Shown piece after piece: positions 8,570 to 15,661 of a DNA stretch of 32,234 bases. The position numbers and the translations under genes were made by a program. The stretch's first letter is position 1, and the number at the start of each line of letters is the position of its first letter. The DNA lies in assembly GCA_027010905.1 (NCBI GenBank), contig JALVBA010000101.1:1-32234 (forward strand), in the 5' to 3' direction. The stretch is from Marinilabiliaceae bacterium (lineage in GTDB: Bacteria; Bacteroidota; Bacteroidia; Bacteroidales; Marinilabiliaceae). Under the pieces are notes generated by a model. That model was not told the origin of the DNA. It saw only the letters and a list, made by a program, of their open reading frames with translations, and ran no database searches.

Positions 8570-10087
8570 ATGTCAGATAATAAAGTTCGTGTGCGATTTG
8601 CACCCAGCCCAACAGGGCCGTTACATATAGGTGGTGTCAGAACCGCCCTTTTCAACTACCTTTTTGCAAAAAAGAATAACGGCCAGTTCATCCTACGTAT
8701 TGAAGACACTGATCAGACCAGATATGTTCCGGGAGCAGAAGAGTATATTATTGAAGCTCTCGAGTGGTGCGGGCTGGAATTTGACGAAAAGCCGGGTACA
8801 AGCTGTGGCTTTGGCCCCTATCGCCAATCGGAGAGAAAGGATATTTACAAAACATTTGCTAACAAGCTAATAGAATCAGGACATGCCTACTATGCCTTTG
8901 ACACTGCCGAGGAACTGGATGCTAAAAGAGGTAAGTTTGAGAAGCAAAAGAGAGTATTCACATACAATGCTCAATCCAGAGTGGTAATGAGAAACTCACT
9001 ATCGCTACCCGAGGATAAAGTGAAGGAGCTGTTAAAAGGTGACTTTGTAATTCGCTTTAAAATGCCCGACAGTGAGGATATAGAGGAGGTAGATATGATA
9101 AGGGATAGAGTGGTTTTTAATACTCGCGACCTCGATGACAAGGTGTTGTTTAAATCAGACGGCATGCCTACATATCATCTGGCAAATATTGTTGATGATC
9201 ATTTTATGAAGATTTCATATGTTATTCGTGGTGAGGAGTGGCTCCCCTCTCTCCCACTACACATACTGCTTTACCGGGCTTTAGGATGGGACTCTCCCCG
9301 CTTTGCCCACCTACCGTTAATACTTAAACCAACAGGCAAAGGTAAACTTAGTAAACGCGATGGCGACAAAGCAGGATTCCCTGTCTTCCCTCTTAAATGG
9401 AAAGATCCAAAGACAGGTAAAACAGCCTCAGGCTATCGTGAAGAGGGGTACTTTCCAGAAGCATTTATTAATATGTTGTCGATGCTGGGGTGGAATCCGG
9501 GAACAGAGCAGGAAATTTTCACTCTTGAGGAGTTGACTCAACTATTCTCACTCGACAGAGTTAACAAGTCGGGAGCAAGATTTGATCCGGAAAAGGCTAA
9601 GTGGTTCAATCAGCAGCATCTGTTACAAAAAACGAACAAGGAGCTGGCTTCACTCTTTAAGGAGGAACTTACAGAGAGGGGGATCGAGGCAACTGATGAA
9701 TACACCGAAAAAGTTGTGGCGTTAGTAAAAGATAGGGTTGCTTTTGTAAAGGAGATTTGGGATCAGGCGAGCATGTTTTTCATTGCTCCCGATAGCTACG
9801 ACCCAAAGGTGGTCAAGAAACGCTGGAAAGGGGATGTGCCGGCTTTCATGGGTGAACTGACTAGCCACCTGCAAAATGTAGATGGTTGGAAAGGAGATAT
9901 GATTAAAGAGACAATCACTCAACTTATCGAAACCAAAGGTCTTGGATTCGGGCTGGTGATGAATGCGCTCAGGCTGGCTCTTGTGGGCGGTGGTTTTGGC
10001 TCTGACCTGATGACTATTGCTGAGATGATTGGGAAGAGTGAAACAATCGAACGAATAAAAACTGCTGTTGAGAAGATTGCAGTTTAG
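8570..10087 (+). CDS. gltX: Glutamyl-tRNA synthetase
   Basis: This 505-residue class I synthetase charges tRNA-Glu in the cytoplasm. The HIGH-type motif is PSPTGPLHIGG (residues 13-22), the KMSKS-type motif is KLSKR (259-263), and the glutamate-binding region RIEDTDQTR lies at 43-51. After KLSKRDG there is an extra stretch of roughly 17-20 residues (GDKAGFPVFPLKWKDPKTGK and a few more) before YREEGYFPEAF, where a typical bacterial GluRS goes straight on; I recall this as a feature of the Bacteroidota form. The C-terminal helical anticodon-binding part follows from about 330. ATG at 8570 lies just after a perfect -7 promoter box. The gene is monocistronic, as the next gene has its own promoter. 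Confidence 0.96.
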   Translation: MSDNKVRVRFAPSPTGPLHIGGVRTALFNYLFAKKNNGQFILRIEDTDQTRYVPGAEEYIIEALEWCGLEFDEKPGTSCGFGPYRQSERKDIYKTFANKLIESGHAYYAFDTAEELDAKRGKFEKQKRVFTYNAQSRVVMRNSLSLPEDKVKELLKGDFVIRFKMPDSEDIEEVDMIRDRVVFNTRDLDDKVLFKSDGMPTYHLANIVDDHFMKISYVIRGEEWLPSLPLHILLYRALGWDSPRFAHLPLILKPTGKGKLSKRDGDKAGFPVFPLKWKDPKTGKTASGYREEGYFPEAFINMLSMLGWNPGTEQEIFTLEELTQLFSLDRVNKSGARFDPEKAKWFNQQHLLQKTNKELASLFKEELTERGIEATDEYTEKVVALVKDRVAFVKEIWDQASMFFIAPDSYDPKVVKKRWKGDVPAFMGELTSHLQNVDGWKGDMIKETITQLIETKGLGFGLVMNALRLALVGGGFGSDLMTIAEMIGKSETIERIKTAVEKIAV

Positions 10088-10114
10088 CAGACATACAATA
10101 TAGTTTTAGTGACA

Positions 10115-10142
10115 GGGTGGCTTTTTTTAAAGAAAGCCACCC
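10115..10142 (+). terminator. Hairpin after gltX, possible terminator without a T-tail
   Basis: GGGTGGCTTT (10115-10124) pairs perfectly with AAAGCCACCC (10133-10142). The T-run sits at the top of the stem and in the loop rather than after the hairpin; the sequence that follows is the CAGCAGTCG repeat. It probably still ends gltX transcription, but the normal tail is missing, perhaps replaced when the repeat arrived. Confidence 0.5.
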
Positions 10143-10166
10143 CATCAGCAGTCGTTAGATTCTGAC
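10137..10166. repeat. First copy of a 30-bp direct repeat
   Basis: This 30-bp segment (centre CAGCAGTCGTTAGA) recurs at 10379-10408 with three mismatches. It overlaps the 3' arm of the hairpin after gltX and ends in CTGAC, exactly where the similarity to the ATPase gene end begins. Confidence 0.75.
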
Positions 10167-10315
10167 TCGGAATTTAATGTTGTTACACCTGATAATTTTA
10201 TTGAGTTCCTAGGGATGGAAGGTTGAACACCTATCGGTGTTCTCTTCTCTATTTTGACATTTCAATTCCGTATGTTTCACATACGACTATTTTTGTTCAA
10301 CCCTTTTCAAGGGTT
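10162..10315 (+). pseudogene. Degraded duplicate of the ATPase gene 3' end and its downstream hairpins
   Basis: This segment aligns with 11731-11886, the last 16 codons of the intact ATPase gene plus its downstream hairpins, with about 15 mismatches and a 2-bp gap. In frame, codons from 10164 read DSEFNVVTPDNFIEFL against DSEFNIVTPDNFLEFL of the intact gene. Most codon differences are silent or conservative, so the lost gene was probably a functional paralogue rather than a decaying recent copy. The original stop is lost through the 2-bp change, and the frame runs on to TGA at 10224-10226. Nothing of the gene upstream of codon 362 remains here; the sequence switches to a different repeat at CTGAC. 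Confidence 0.88.
10225..10315. repeat. Three-hairpin cassette, degraded copy
   Basis: There are three small palindromes: GAACACC/GGTGTTC with loop TATC (10225-10242); CCGTATG/CATACGA with loop TTTCA (10268-10286, outermost pair broken); and AACCCTT/AAGGGTT with loop TTC (10299-10315). Order, spacing and linker CTATTTTTGTT match the cassette after the intact ATPase gene at 11796-11886. Confidence 0.8.
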
Positions 10316-10378
10316 GCTTCTGGTATTCAGTGGTAGCCATTACATTTCTACAACCCAACTCCAAAACAATACATCTCT

Positions 10379-10473
10379 CCACCCTGTCAGCAGTCGTTAG
10401 ACTCTGACAGCGGTGCATGGACGAAAATAATGTTGCTATCAATACCGCTGACAGGGTCTCTGACCACTGTCAG
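10379..10473. repeat. CTGTCAG/CTGACAG dyad repeat element
   Basis: The element opens with the second copy of the 30-bp repeat (10379-10408). It contains four arms: ACCCTGTCAGC (10381-10391), CTGACAGCGGT (10404-10414), GCTGACAGGGT (10447-10457) and ACCACTGTCAG (10463-10473). The first pairs perfectly with the third and the second with the fourth (one mismatch), while neighbouring arms can also pair through their 7-bp cores. In addition CCACCCTGTC (10379-10388) is the exact reverse complement of GACAGGGTGG at 10111-10120. There is no ORF. It looks like a non-coding interspersed repeat; its family is not recognised. Confidence 0.6.
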
Positions 10474-10551
10474 GGTTCAGTTATGTTTATCCTATCTACC
10501 TTTTTTTAACTACTCTATTGAAACCATCTTCTTTCGACTTGCCCATATTTA

Positions 10552-10615
10552 CTTAATTAGGCAACTTGACTTGCCTAATTATGCCTAATTAGGCAAGTCA
10601 GGTTGCCTAATTAGG
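10552..10615. promoter_or_regulatory. Phased operator-like array of four CCTAATTAGG sites
   Basis: Four copies of a CCTAATTAGG core start at 10552 (CTTAATTAGG), 10574 (CCTAATTATG), 10584 (CCTAATTAGG) and 10606 (CCTAATTAGG), spaced 22, 10 and 22 bp, about 2, 1 and 2 DNA turns. With flanks, 10554-10581 and 10586-10613 form a 28-bp inverted repeat with a single mismatch around TGCC, and each arm contains TAATTAGGCAA facing TTGCCTAATTA. The last site touches the -33 element of the ATPase promoter, so a bound protein would block transcription. The regulator is unknown; the winged-helix part of the ATPase is one candidate. Confidence 0.7.
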
Positions 10616-10633
10616 AATTTTACCATACCTTTG
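10603..10633 (+). promoter_or_regulatory. Promoter of the ATPase gene
   Basis: TTG at 10603-10605 and TACCTTTG at 10626-10633 match the Bacteroidota -33 and -7 elements with a 20-bp spacer, the usual distance. The -7 box lies 16 bp before the ATG at 10650. The -33 element overlaps the last site of the palindrome array. Confidence 0.75.
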
Positions 10634-10649
10634 TTAAAAATTTCAGGAC

Positions 10650-11783
10650 ATGAATACCCAATGGATTAAACGATTTTATGAAGAATCAGAAGAGATACTG
10701 CTCCAAAAAGGCAAAGTCTTTGTTCTATTTGGTCCTCGCAGAGTTGGCAAAACGATGTTGATTGAAAAGCTAATCTCACAATTTAATGGTAGTATCTATT
10801 CAGGCACAGGTGACAACTTCGATTTGCATGAGATTCTATCATCACAGAGTTTACAGAAGATAAAATCAGCACTGGGGAGATACGATCTGATATTTATTGA
10901 TGAGGCACAACTGATACCAAACATCGGTTATTCAATAAAACTACTAATCGACAATATGCCGGAAAAGATTATAATCCTTACCGGCTCTTCCTCCTTTGAT
11001 TTGTCAGGACAGGTGGGAGAACCTTTAACAGGCCGTCAAAAGCAGAAGAAACTTTTTCCGGTTTCTATAGTTGAATTAAAGAAACAGTATGGGGGTATGT
11101 TTATATTTGAACATCTCGAAGATTTTTTGATTTTTGGCACATACCCTGAAGTGTTAACACAAGACAGTATTATTGATAAGAAAGAGTATCTGCTATCTAT
11201 CCGAGACTCATACCTTTTGAAGGATATTTTCACACTAAAGGAGCTGAAGTATCAGAATAAGATATTTGACCTATTGCGCTTACTGGCCTTTCAAATAGGG
11301 CATGAAGTTTCGATGAATGAGTTAGCTAGCAGTCTAGGTATTGCAAAACAGAGTGTAGACAGGTATCTCTCTTTACTTGAGAAAGCATTTATAATAAAAC
11401 GACTTGGGGGATTTTCACGAAATCTGAGGAATGAGATAACCAAGTCGTCACGCTACTACTTTTTTGATAATGGTGTGCGAAACGCAATTATCAACAATTT
11501 TAACTCCAGAAACAACCGAAACGACATAGGTATGTTATGGGAGAATTTCATGGTAATGGAACGATTAAAAAAACAGGAGTATCAGCGATTATTTTCTAAC
11601 AACTATTTTTGGAGAACTTATGACCAGAAAGAGATTGACCTAATTGAAGAGAGAAACGGGAAACTTTACGCATTCGAATTCAAACACGGCAAAAAATCAA
11701 AAGAGCCCAAACAGTGGAGGAGTGCGTACCCTGACTCGGAGTTTAATATTGTTACACCGGACAATTTTCTTGAATTTCTATAG
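10650..11783 (+). CDS. AAA-type ATPase with C-terminal DUF4143 domain
   Basis: This 377-residue protein belongs to the AAA_14/DUF4143 ATPases. Walker A is GPRRVGKT (residues 28-35), Walker B is IFIDEAQ (81-87), and a sensor-like TGSSS lies at 111-115. A winged-helix segment follows at about 205-250 (LASSLGIAKQSVDRYLSLLEKA). The C-terminal DUF4143 part has EID at 328-330 and AFEFK at 342-346, the layout of a PD-(D/E)xK nuclease core with Asp330, Glu343 and Lys345. These proteins are common, often multicopy in Bacteroidota and archaea, and their role is not settled; proposals include mobile-element or defence functions. It has its own promoter and operator-like array, is followed by a hairpin block, and the 3' end of a lost paralogue lies upstream. 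It converges on the dcw operon. Confidence 0.9.
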   Translation: MNTQWIKRFYEESEEILLQKGKVFVLFGPRRVGKTMLIEKLISQFNGSIYSGTGDNFDLHEILSSQSLQKIKSALGRYDLIFIDEAQLIPNIGYSIKLLIDNMPEKIIILTGSSSFDLSGQVGEPLTGRQKQKKLFPVSIVELKKQYGGMFIFEHLEDFLIFGTYPEVLTQDSIIDKKEYLLSIRDSYLLKDIFTLKELKYQNKIFDLLRLLAFQIGHEVSMNELASSLGIAKQSVDRYLSLLEKAFIIKRLGGFSRNLRNEITKSSRYYFFDNGVRNAIINNFNSRNNRNDIGMLWENFMVMERLKKQEYQRLFSNNYFWRTYDQKEIDLIEERNGKLYAFEFKHGKKSKEPKQWRSAYPDSEFNIVTPDNFLEFL

Positions 11784-11795
11784 GGATAGGAGGTT

Positions 11796-11886
11796 GAACA
11801 CCTTTCGGTGTTCTCTTCTCTCTTTTTAAATTTCAATTCCGTATGTTTCACATACGGCTATTTTTATTCAACCCTTTTCAAGGGTT
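11796..11886. repeat. Three-hairpin cassette after the ATPase gene
   Basis: GAACACC/GGTGTTC with loop TTTC (11796-11813), CCGTATG/CATACGG with loop TTTCA (11839-11857) and AACCCTT/AAGGGTT with loop TTC (11870-11886) are joined by fixed linkers, including CTATTTTTATT after the middle hairpin. The first starts 12 bp after the ATPase stop. They may end transcription, but none has a proper T-tail. The same cassette occurs at 10225-10315. Confidence 0.8.
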
Positions 11887-11960
11887 AAGATAGCATACAG
11901 GCAATTCTTTGGTGTATTTTCTGTATTTGTAAAGAGTCACTATTTTCTATCTTTAAAGAA

Positions 11961-12048
11961 ACCGCGAAGCGGTGAAACAAAAATAGCCATAGGTGAAACC
12001 TATGGCTAAACGAATCATAAACTCACTCAACCCGTGATAACGGGTTGA
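11961..12048. repeat. Three-hairpin cassette in inverted orientation
   Basis: ACCGC/GCGGT with loop GAA (11961-11973), CCATAGG/CCTATGG with loop TGAAA (11987-12005; stem extends by three pairs on each side) and TCAACCCGT/ACGGGTTGA with loop GATA (12027-12048). On the minus strand the middle hairpin reads CCATAGG-TTTCA-CCTATGG followed by CTATTTTTGTT, the same loop and linker as the cassette at 11796-11886 with a different stem. The block lies between the converging ATPase and dcw transcripts. Nothing else is visible in 11784-12111. Confidence 0.78.
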
Positions 12049-12111
12049 ACATCATCCTGCGTGAAAGTAGCATTTCCACAGGTTACCCATAACGGCTATT
12101 TATCCTTTCAA

Positions 12112-12561
12112 CTATCCCAGCAAAGACCTTACAATATTTGAAATTACTTTACCATCGGCTCTGCCGGCAAGTTTTTTAGAGACTAGCCCCATCACTCTGC
12201 CCATATCCTTCATTGAGGCAGCTCCTACCTGAGCAATCACCTCTTTAACGGCTGCCTCTACCTCCTCACGAGTCAAAGGCTCCGGAAGGAAATGATTAAG
12301 CACTTTAATCTCTGACAACTCCTTCTCAGCAAGTTCAATTCGTCCCTGCTGCTCATAAATCACAGCCACATCATGACGCTGCTTTACCATCTTCTGCATT
12401 ACTTTAACAGCTGCTTCTTCGCTAACTTCACCTGAACTACCTTTTGCTGATCGTAGTTCAAGCAACTCTTTTTTAATAGCTCTAAGTGTCTCTAAAGAGA
12501 CTTTATCACGGGCTTTCATGGCCGTTTTTATCTCGTCTGTTATTCTATCTATAAAATCCAT
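12112..12561 (-). CDS. yqeY: GatB/YqeY domain protein
   Basis: This 149-residue helical protein matches the stand-alone YqeY family throughout: MDFIDRITDEIKTAMKARDKVSLETLR at the N-terminus, a central EEAAVKVMQKMVKQR helix, and the C-terminal ASMKDMGRVMGLVSKKLAGRADG segment. The domain resembles the tRNA-binding tail of the GatB amidotransferase subunit, but the role of the free protein is not established. It is the last gene of the dcw operon, 51 bp after ftsZ, which is its usual place in Bacteroidota. Downstream are the hairpin cassettes, with no classic T-tailed terminator. Confidence 0.93.
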   Translation of the reverse strand: MDFIDRITDEIKTAMKARDKVSLETLRAIKKELLELRSAKGSSGEVSEEAAVKVMQKMVKQRHDVAVIYEQQGRIELAEKELSEIKVLNHFLPEPLTREEVEAAVKEVIAQVGAASMKDMGRVMGLVSKKLAGRADGKVISNIVRSLLG

Positions 12562-12612
12562 AATTCTCTTTTTCTAAAAATATTAATACTGAACCTATGA
12601 AGTCCCGGTTCA

Positions 12613-14118
12613 CTAATCCACATTATCGTGCAGATAGGGGTTATTCTTTCTGATTACGATACCTTTTTCGGGATCATCAGAGAGGGAGAATCTACTTACC
12701 TGCTCATCAACACTCTTGTTCTGTTGCTTATCCTTGTTAATTGGAATCCCCCTACGTTTGTAAGCGGGAACATTCTCCATCTGTTCAATCATTCTCTCAT
12801 CTTCAATCTCCTCGGGGGATAGTGAGGATAGCGACGATGGGATGGCTGCTGCAGGGTTATAACTTCCTCTTTCGGCAGGTATATCATCCCTTGGGAGAGT
12901 ATCTCTTTCAGCTTTTTTAATAACCGGATTATAGAGCTCGTCAATCATCTCTTTTTTCTTCACTCTCTCCAACTCCATATTGAAAGTGTATGTACCTCCA
13001 ACCTCAGGCGCATCAGTCAGTGGATTAACCTTCACCTCTTCCTCCTCTACTGGTACAGGAGCATTTTCCTCAATAACCTCCCCATCGAGTGAGAAACGCT
13101 GAACTTCTGGTTGTGTCTCCGGTGCCGAATTCTTCTCATCAGTATACTCATACCCAAACCCTGTGGCAATAATTGTAACATTAACCATACTCCCCAGGTC
13201 AGAGTCAATGCCGGTACCCCAAATAATGGATGCATTATTACCTATAATCGCCTGTACAAAATCTGTTACCTCACCAACCTCATCCATGGTAATCTCCTCC
13301 TTACCGGAAGTGATATTCAGCAGAACATTTTGTACCCCTGAAATATCATAGTTGTTTAGCAACGGCGAATCCAATGCAGCCTGAATAGCATCAATAGCTC
13401 TTTTATCACCCTCGGCAGATGCTGATCCCATAATTGCAACTCCACTATCCTTCATCACCGTTTCCACATCGGCAAAGTCAACATTAATATAGCCATGAAC
13501 AGTAATTATCTCGGCAATACCTTTGGCAGCTGTGGCAAGCACATCATCAGCTTTTGAGAAAGCATTTGAAAGCTTCAGATCACCGTACATCTGTCTCAGT
13601 TTCTCATTATTGATTATAAGCAGTGCATCAACATGCTTCTTAATCTCACTAATACCCTCCAGAGCCTGAGTTATTCTTCTCTCCCCCTCAAAACGAAAAG
13701 GGATAGTGACGATACCAACTGTAAGTATACCCCTTTCGTGAGCTGCTTTAGCTATGATAGGTGCTGCACCGGTACCTGTACCACCGCCCATTCCAGCAGT
13801 AACAAACACCATCTTGGTATTATCCTCTAATACAGAAATAATACTATCAAGATTTTCAATTGCGGACTGCTTGCCCGTCTCGGGTTTATTCCCTGCTCCG
13901 CGTCCCTCGGTAAGTGTTTCACCCAACTGTATCTTAACCGGTACGGGGCTGTTATCCAAAGCCTGAAGATCAGTATTACACACCACAAAGTTAACATCCT
14001 TAATACCTTTGTTAAACATGTAATTAACAGCATTCCCTCCTCCTCCACCTACTCCGATAACCTTAATTATCGAAGATCTTTCGGTAGGAATCTCAAAATT
14101 CATCAAATCTTCTTCCAT
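12613..14118 (-). CDS. ftsZ: Cell division GTPase FtsZ
   Basis: FtsZ polymerises with GTP into the division ring. In this 501-residue form the GTP-binding glycine loop is VGVGGGGGNAV-like (about residues 22-31), the tubulin signature is GGGTGTGAAP (111-120), and the catalytic T7 segment lies further on, near NVDFADVETVM. The GTPase core ends near 330. A long charged linker follows, then EQMENVPAYKRRGIPI (about 445-460), which resembles the FtsA-binding tail of other FtsZ proteins. A second conserved-looking motif forms the C-terminus (RKNNPYLHDNVD, 490-501). RFSL occurs twice in the linker region. The start MEEDLMNFEIPTERS is typical for the phylum; an internal Met at residue 6 is the alternative. 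It follows ftsA after a 167-bp spacer containing a tandem octamer array. Confidence 0.97.
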   Translation of the reverse strand: MEEDLMNFEIPTERSSIIKVIGVGGGGGNAVNYMFNKGIKDVNFVVCNTDLQALDNSPVPVKIQLGETLTEGRGAGNKPETGKQSAIENLDSIISVLEDNTKMVFVTAGMGGGTGTGAAPIIAKAAHERGILTVGIVTIPFRFEGERRITQALEGISEIKKHVDALLIINNEKLRQMYGDLKLSNAFSKADDVLATAAKGIAEIITVHGYINVDFADVETVMKDSGVAIMGSASAEGDKRAIDAIQAALDSPLLNNYDISGVQNVLLNITSGKEEITMDEVGEVTDFVQAIIGNNASIIWGTGIDSDLGSMVNVTIIATGFGYEYTDEKNSAPETQPEVQRFSLDGEVIEENAPVPVEEEEVKVNPLTDAPEVGGTYTFNMELERVKKKEMIDELYNPVIKKAERDTLPRDDIPAERGSYNPAAAIPSSLSSLSPEEIEDERMIEQMENVPAYKRRGIPINKDKQQNKSVDEQVSRFSLSDDPEKGIVIRKNNPYLHDNVD

Positions 14119-14209
14119 TGGTATTTATTTTACTGTCTTTTAACTGATAGCTTTTCAGATATTACTCATATTCATTGCCAGTAATCGAAAGCTCTTTATC
14201 ATTAACAAA

Positions 14210-14281
14210 CCTCTTAACATTTGAACCATTTAACCATGCAGTCCTATAACCATAAAACTCTTTAGCACTCTAGCCATTTAT
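14210..14281 (-). repeat. Degenerate 8-bp tandem array between ftsA and ftsZ
   Basis: Nine consecutive octamers fill this interval exactly. On the + strand they run CCTCTTAA, CATTTGAA, CCATTTAA, CCATGCAG, TCCTATAA, CCATAAAA, CTCTTTAG, CACTCTAG, CCATTTAT. A is present at position 7 in all nine, C at position 1 in eight and T at position 4 in eight. The coding-strand consensus is TTAAATGG. The array fills much of the ftsA-ftsZ spacer, whose remaining bases show no gene. Confidence 0.6.
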
Positions 14282-14285
14282 TAAT

Positions 14286-15659
14286 TTACATCTCAGCATC
14301 CTTATCGTCGAACATTGAAACAATAGAGTTTTTCATTCCATCAAACATCCCGTCAAAGAGACTTCCTGTTGCCTCTTCACTCTTTGCCTTAGCTTTTTTA
14401 CCTCCTCTTCCCCAATGTCGTTTCACCTCTTTCGGTCTGCTTTCTCCACTGCTTTGCAATGTTGGTTCAAGACCTCCAAACAACTCCGGCTCGCATATTG
14501 AGCTTGTCTGCTTTTTCATGGCACTCATCAACAATCCTATACTTGTGGCATACATTGGTAGATTGGCACTTTCAGGGATAGAACCGACAAGAAATCTGTC
14601 TGGTACTCCGATACGAACATCAAGTGCAGTACGAAACTTTATCAAATCAGAGATATCTCTCAGCAGAGCACCTCCACCTGTAACCACAATACCGGCACCC
14701 AGCTTATCATAAAATCCGGATCTTTCAACTTGCATGAGAACCAGATCGATTATCTCCTCCATCCTTGCCTGAATAATATACGACAAGCTTCGGAAAGAAA
14801 TCTCTTTAGGCTCCCACCCGTCAAGACCGGGGATTGAAACAACCTTATCTTCTCGTTCACGCTCACCAATAGCAGCACCAAACTGAACCTTCAGTGTCTC
14901 AGCCTGTTTGTAAAGAATTGAGCATCCACTTTTTATATCAGATGTAATTACATTTCCACCAAAAGGGATAACAGCAGTGTGGCGAATTATCCCATCATAA
15001 AAAACCGCCACATCGGTAGTACCGCCACCTATATCAACCAAAACCACACCTGCCTCCTTCTCATCATCAGTAAGCACACTGTGCGACGAAGCGAGAGGTT
15101 CAAGTATTAGTCCCTGTAACTCCAAGTCAACTCTCTTAATACACTTCTCTATATTTTTCACTGAAGCTATCCGACCCAACACAATATGAAAGTTACCCTC
15201 CAAACGGCGGCCGGACATTCCAACCGGCTGTTTCACTCCGGTTTCGTTATCCACAACATAATCCTGAGGTATAACGTGCATTATCTTCTCCCCTGCCTCG
15301 ATAAGCATTTTGTAGTTATCGAGTGATAGTTGTTCCACATCATTTTGTGTAATCTCCGGATTGTCGGTAATAAACCGTGACACCGTATTTTGCAGGCTTC
15401 GGATATGCTGACCGGCAATTCCAACATAAACTTTCTCAAGCTTAACATTCAGATTCTTCTCAACTTTAGTCAATACATCCTGAATGGCTGATGTGGTCTC
15501 TTCGATATTAAGCACAACACCACGCTTCACTCCTGTTGATGGCACACCTTCCATCCCTAGCAACTCCATCTTTCCGTCTTCGGTTTTGCGCCCAACAACA
15601 GCAACAATCTTTGTAGTACCAATATCAATAGCAGCAATTAAGTTCGATTCAGCAATCAT
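14286..15659 (-). CDS. ftsA: Cell division protein FtsA
   Basis: This 457-residue actin-like ATPase anchors FtsZ filaments to the inner membrane. The phosphate-1 motif is AAIDIGTTKIVAVVG (residues 9-23) and the phosphate-2 motif is VVLVDIGGGTTDVAVF (about 210-225); the adenosine motif VVTGGGALL lies further on. The 1C subdomain, specific to FtsA, lies between the first two. The C-terminal end GSLFDGMFDGMKNSIVSMF can form the amphipathic membrane-targeting helix, preceded by a basic linker KRHWGRGGKKAKAK. The gene starts 2 bp after the ftsQ stop, so the two are probably translationally coupled. Confidence 0.97.
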   Translation of the reverse strand: MIAESNLIAAIDIGTTKIVAVVGRKTEDGKMELLGMEGVPSTGVKRGVVLNIEETTSAIQDVLTKVEKNLNVKLEKVYVGIAGQHIRSLQNTVSRFITDNPEITQNDVEQLSLDNYKMLIEAGEKIMHVIPQDYVVDNETGVKQPVGMSGRRLEGNFHIVLGRIASVKNIEKCIKRVDLELQGLILEPLASSHSVLTDDEKEAGVVLVDIGGGTTDVAVFYDGIIRHTAVIPFGGNVITSDIKSGCSILYKQAETLKVQFGAAIGEREREDKVVSIPGLDGWEPKEISFRSLSYIIQARMEEIIDLVLMQVERSGFYDKLGAGIVVTGGGALLRDISDLIKFRTALDVRIGVPDRFLVGSIPESANLPMYATSIGLLMSAMKKQTSSICEPELFGGLEPTLQSSGESRPKEVKRHWGRGGKKAKAKSEEATGSLFDGMFDGMKNSIVSMFDDKDAEM

Positions 15660-15661
15660 AA

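Noticed and set aside
11796..12048. Hairpin block as a CRISPR array or set of plain terminators
   Set aside because: The palindromes differ in stem sequence, are unevenly spaced and lack T-tails, so neither explanation fits the shared loop and linker pattern.
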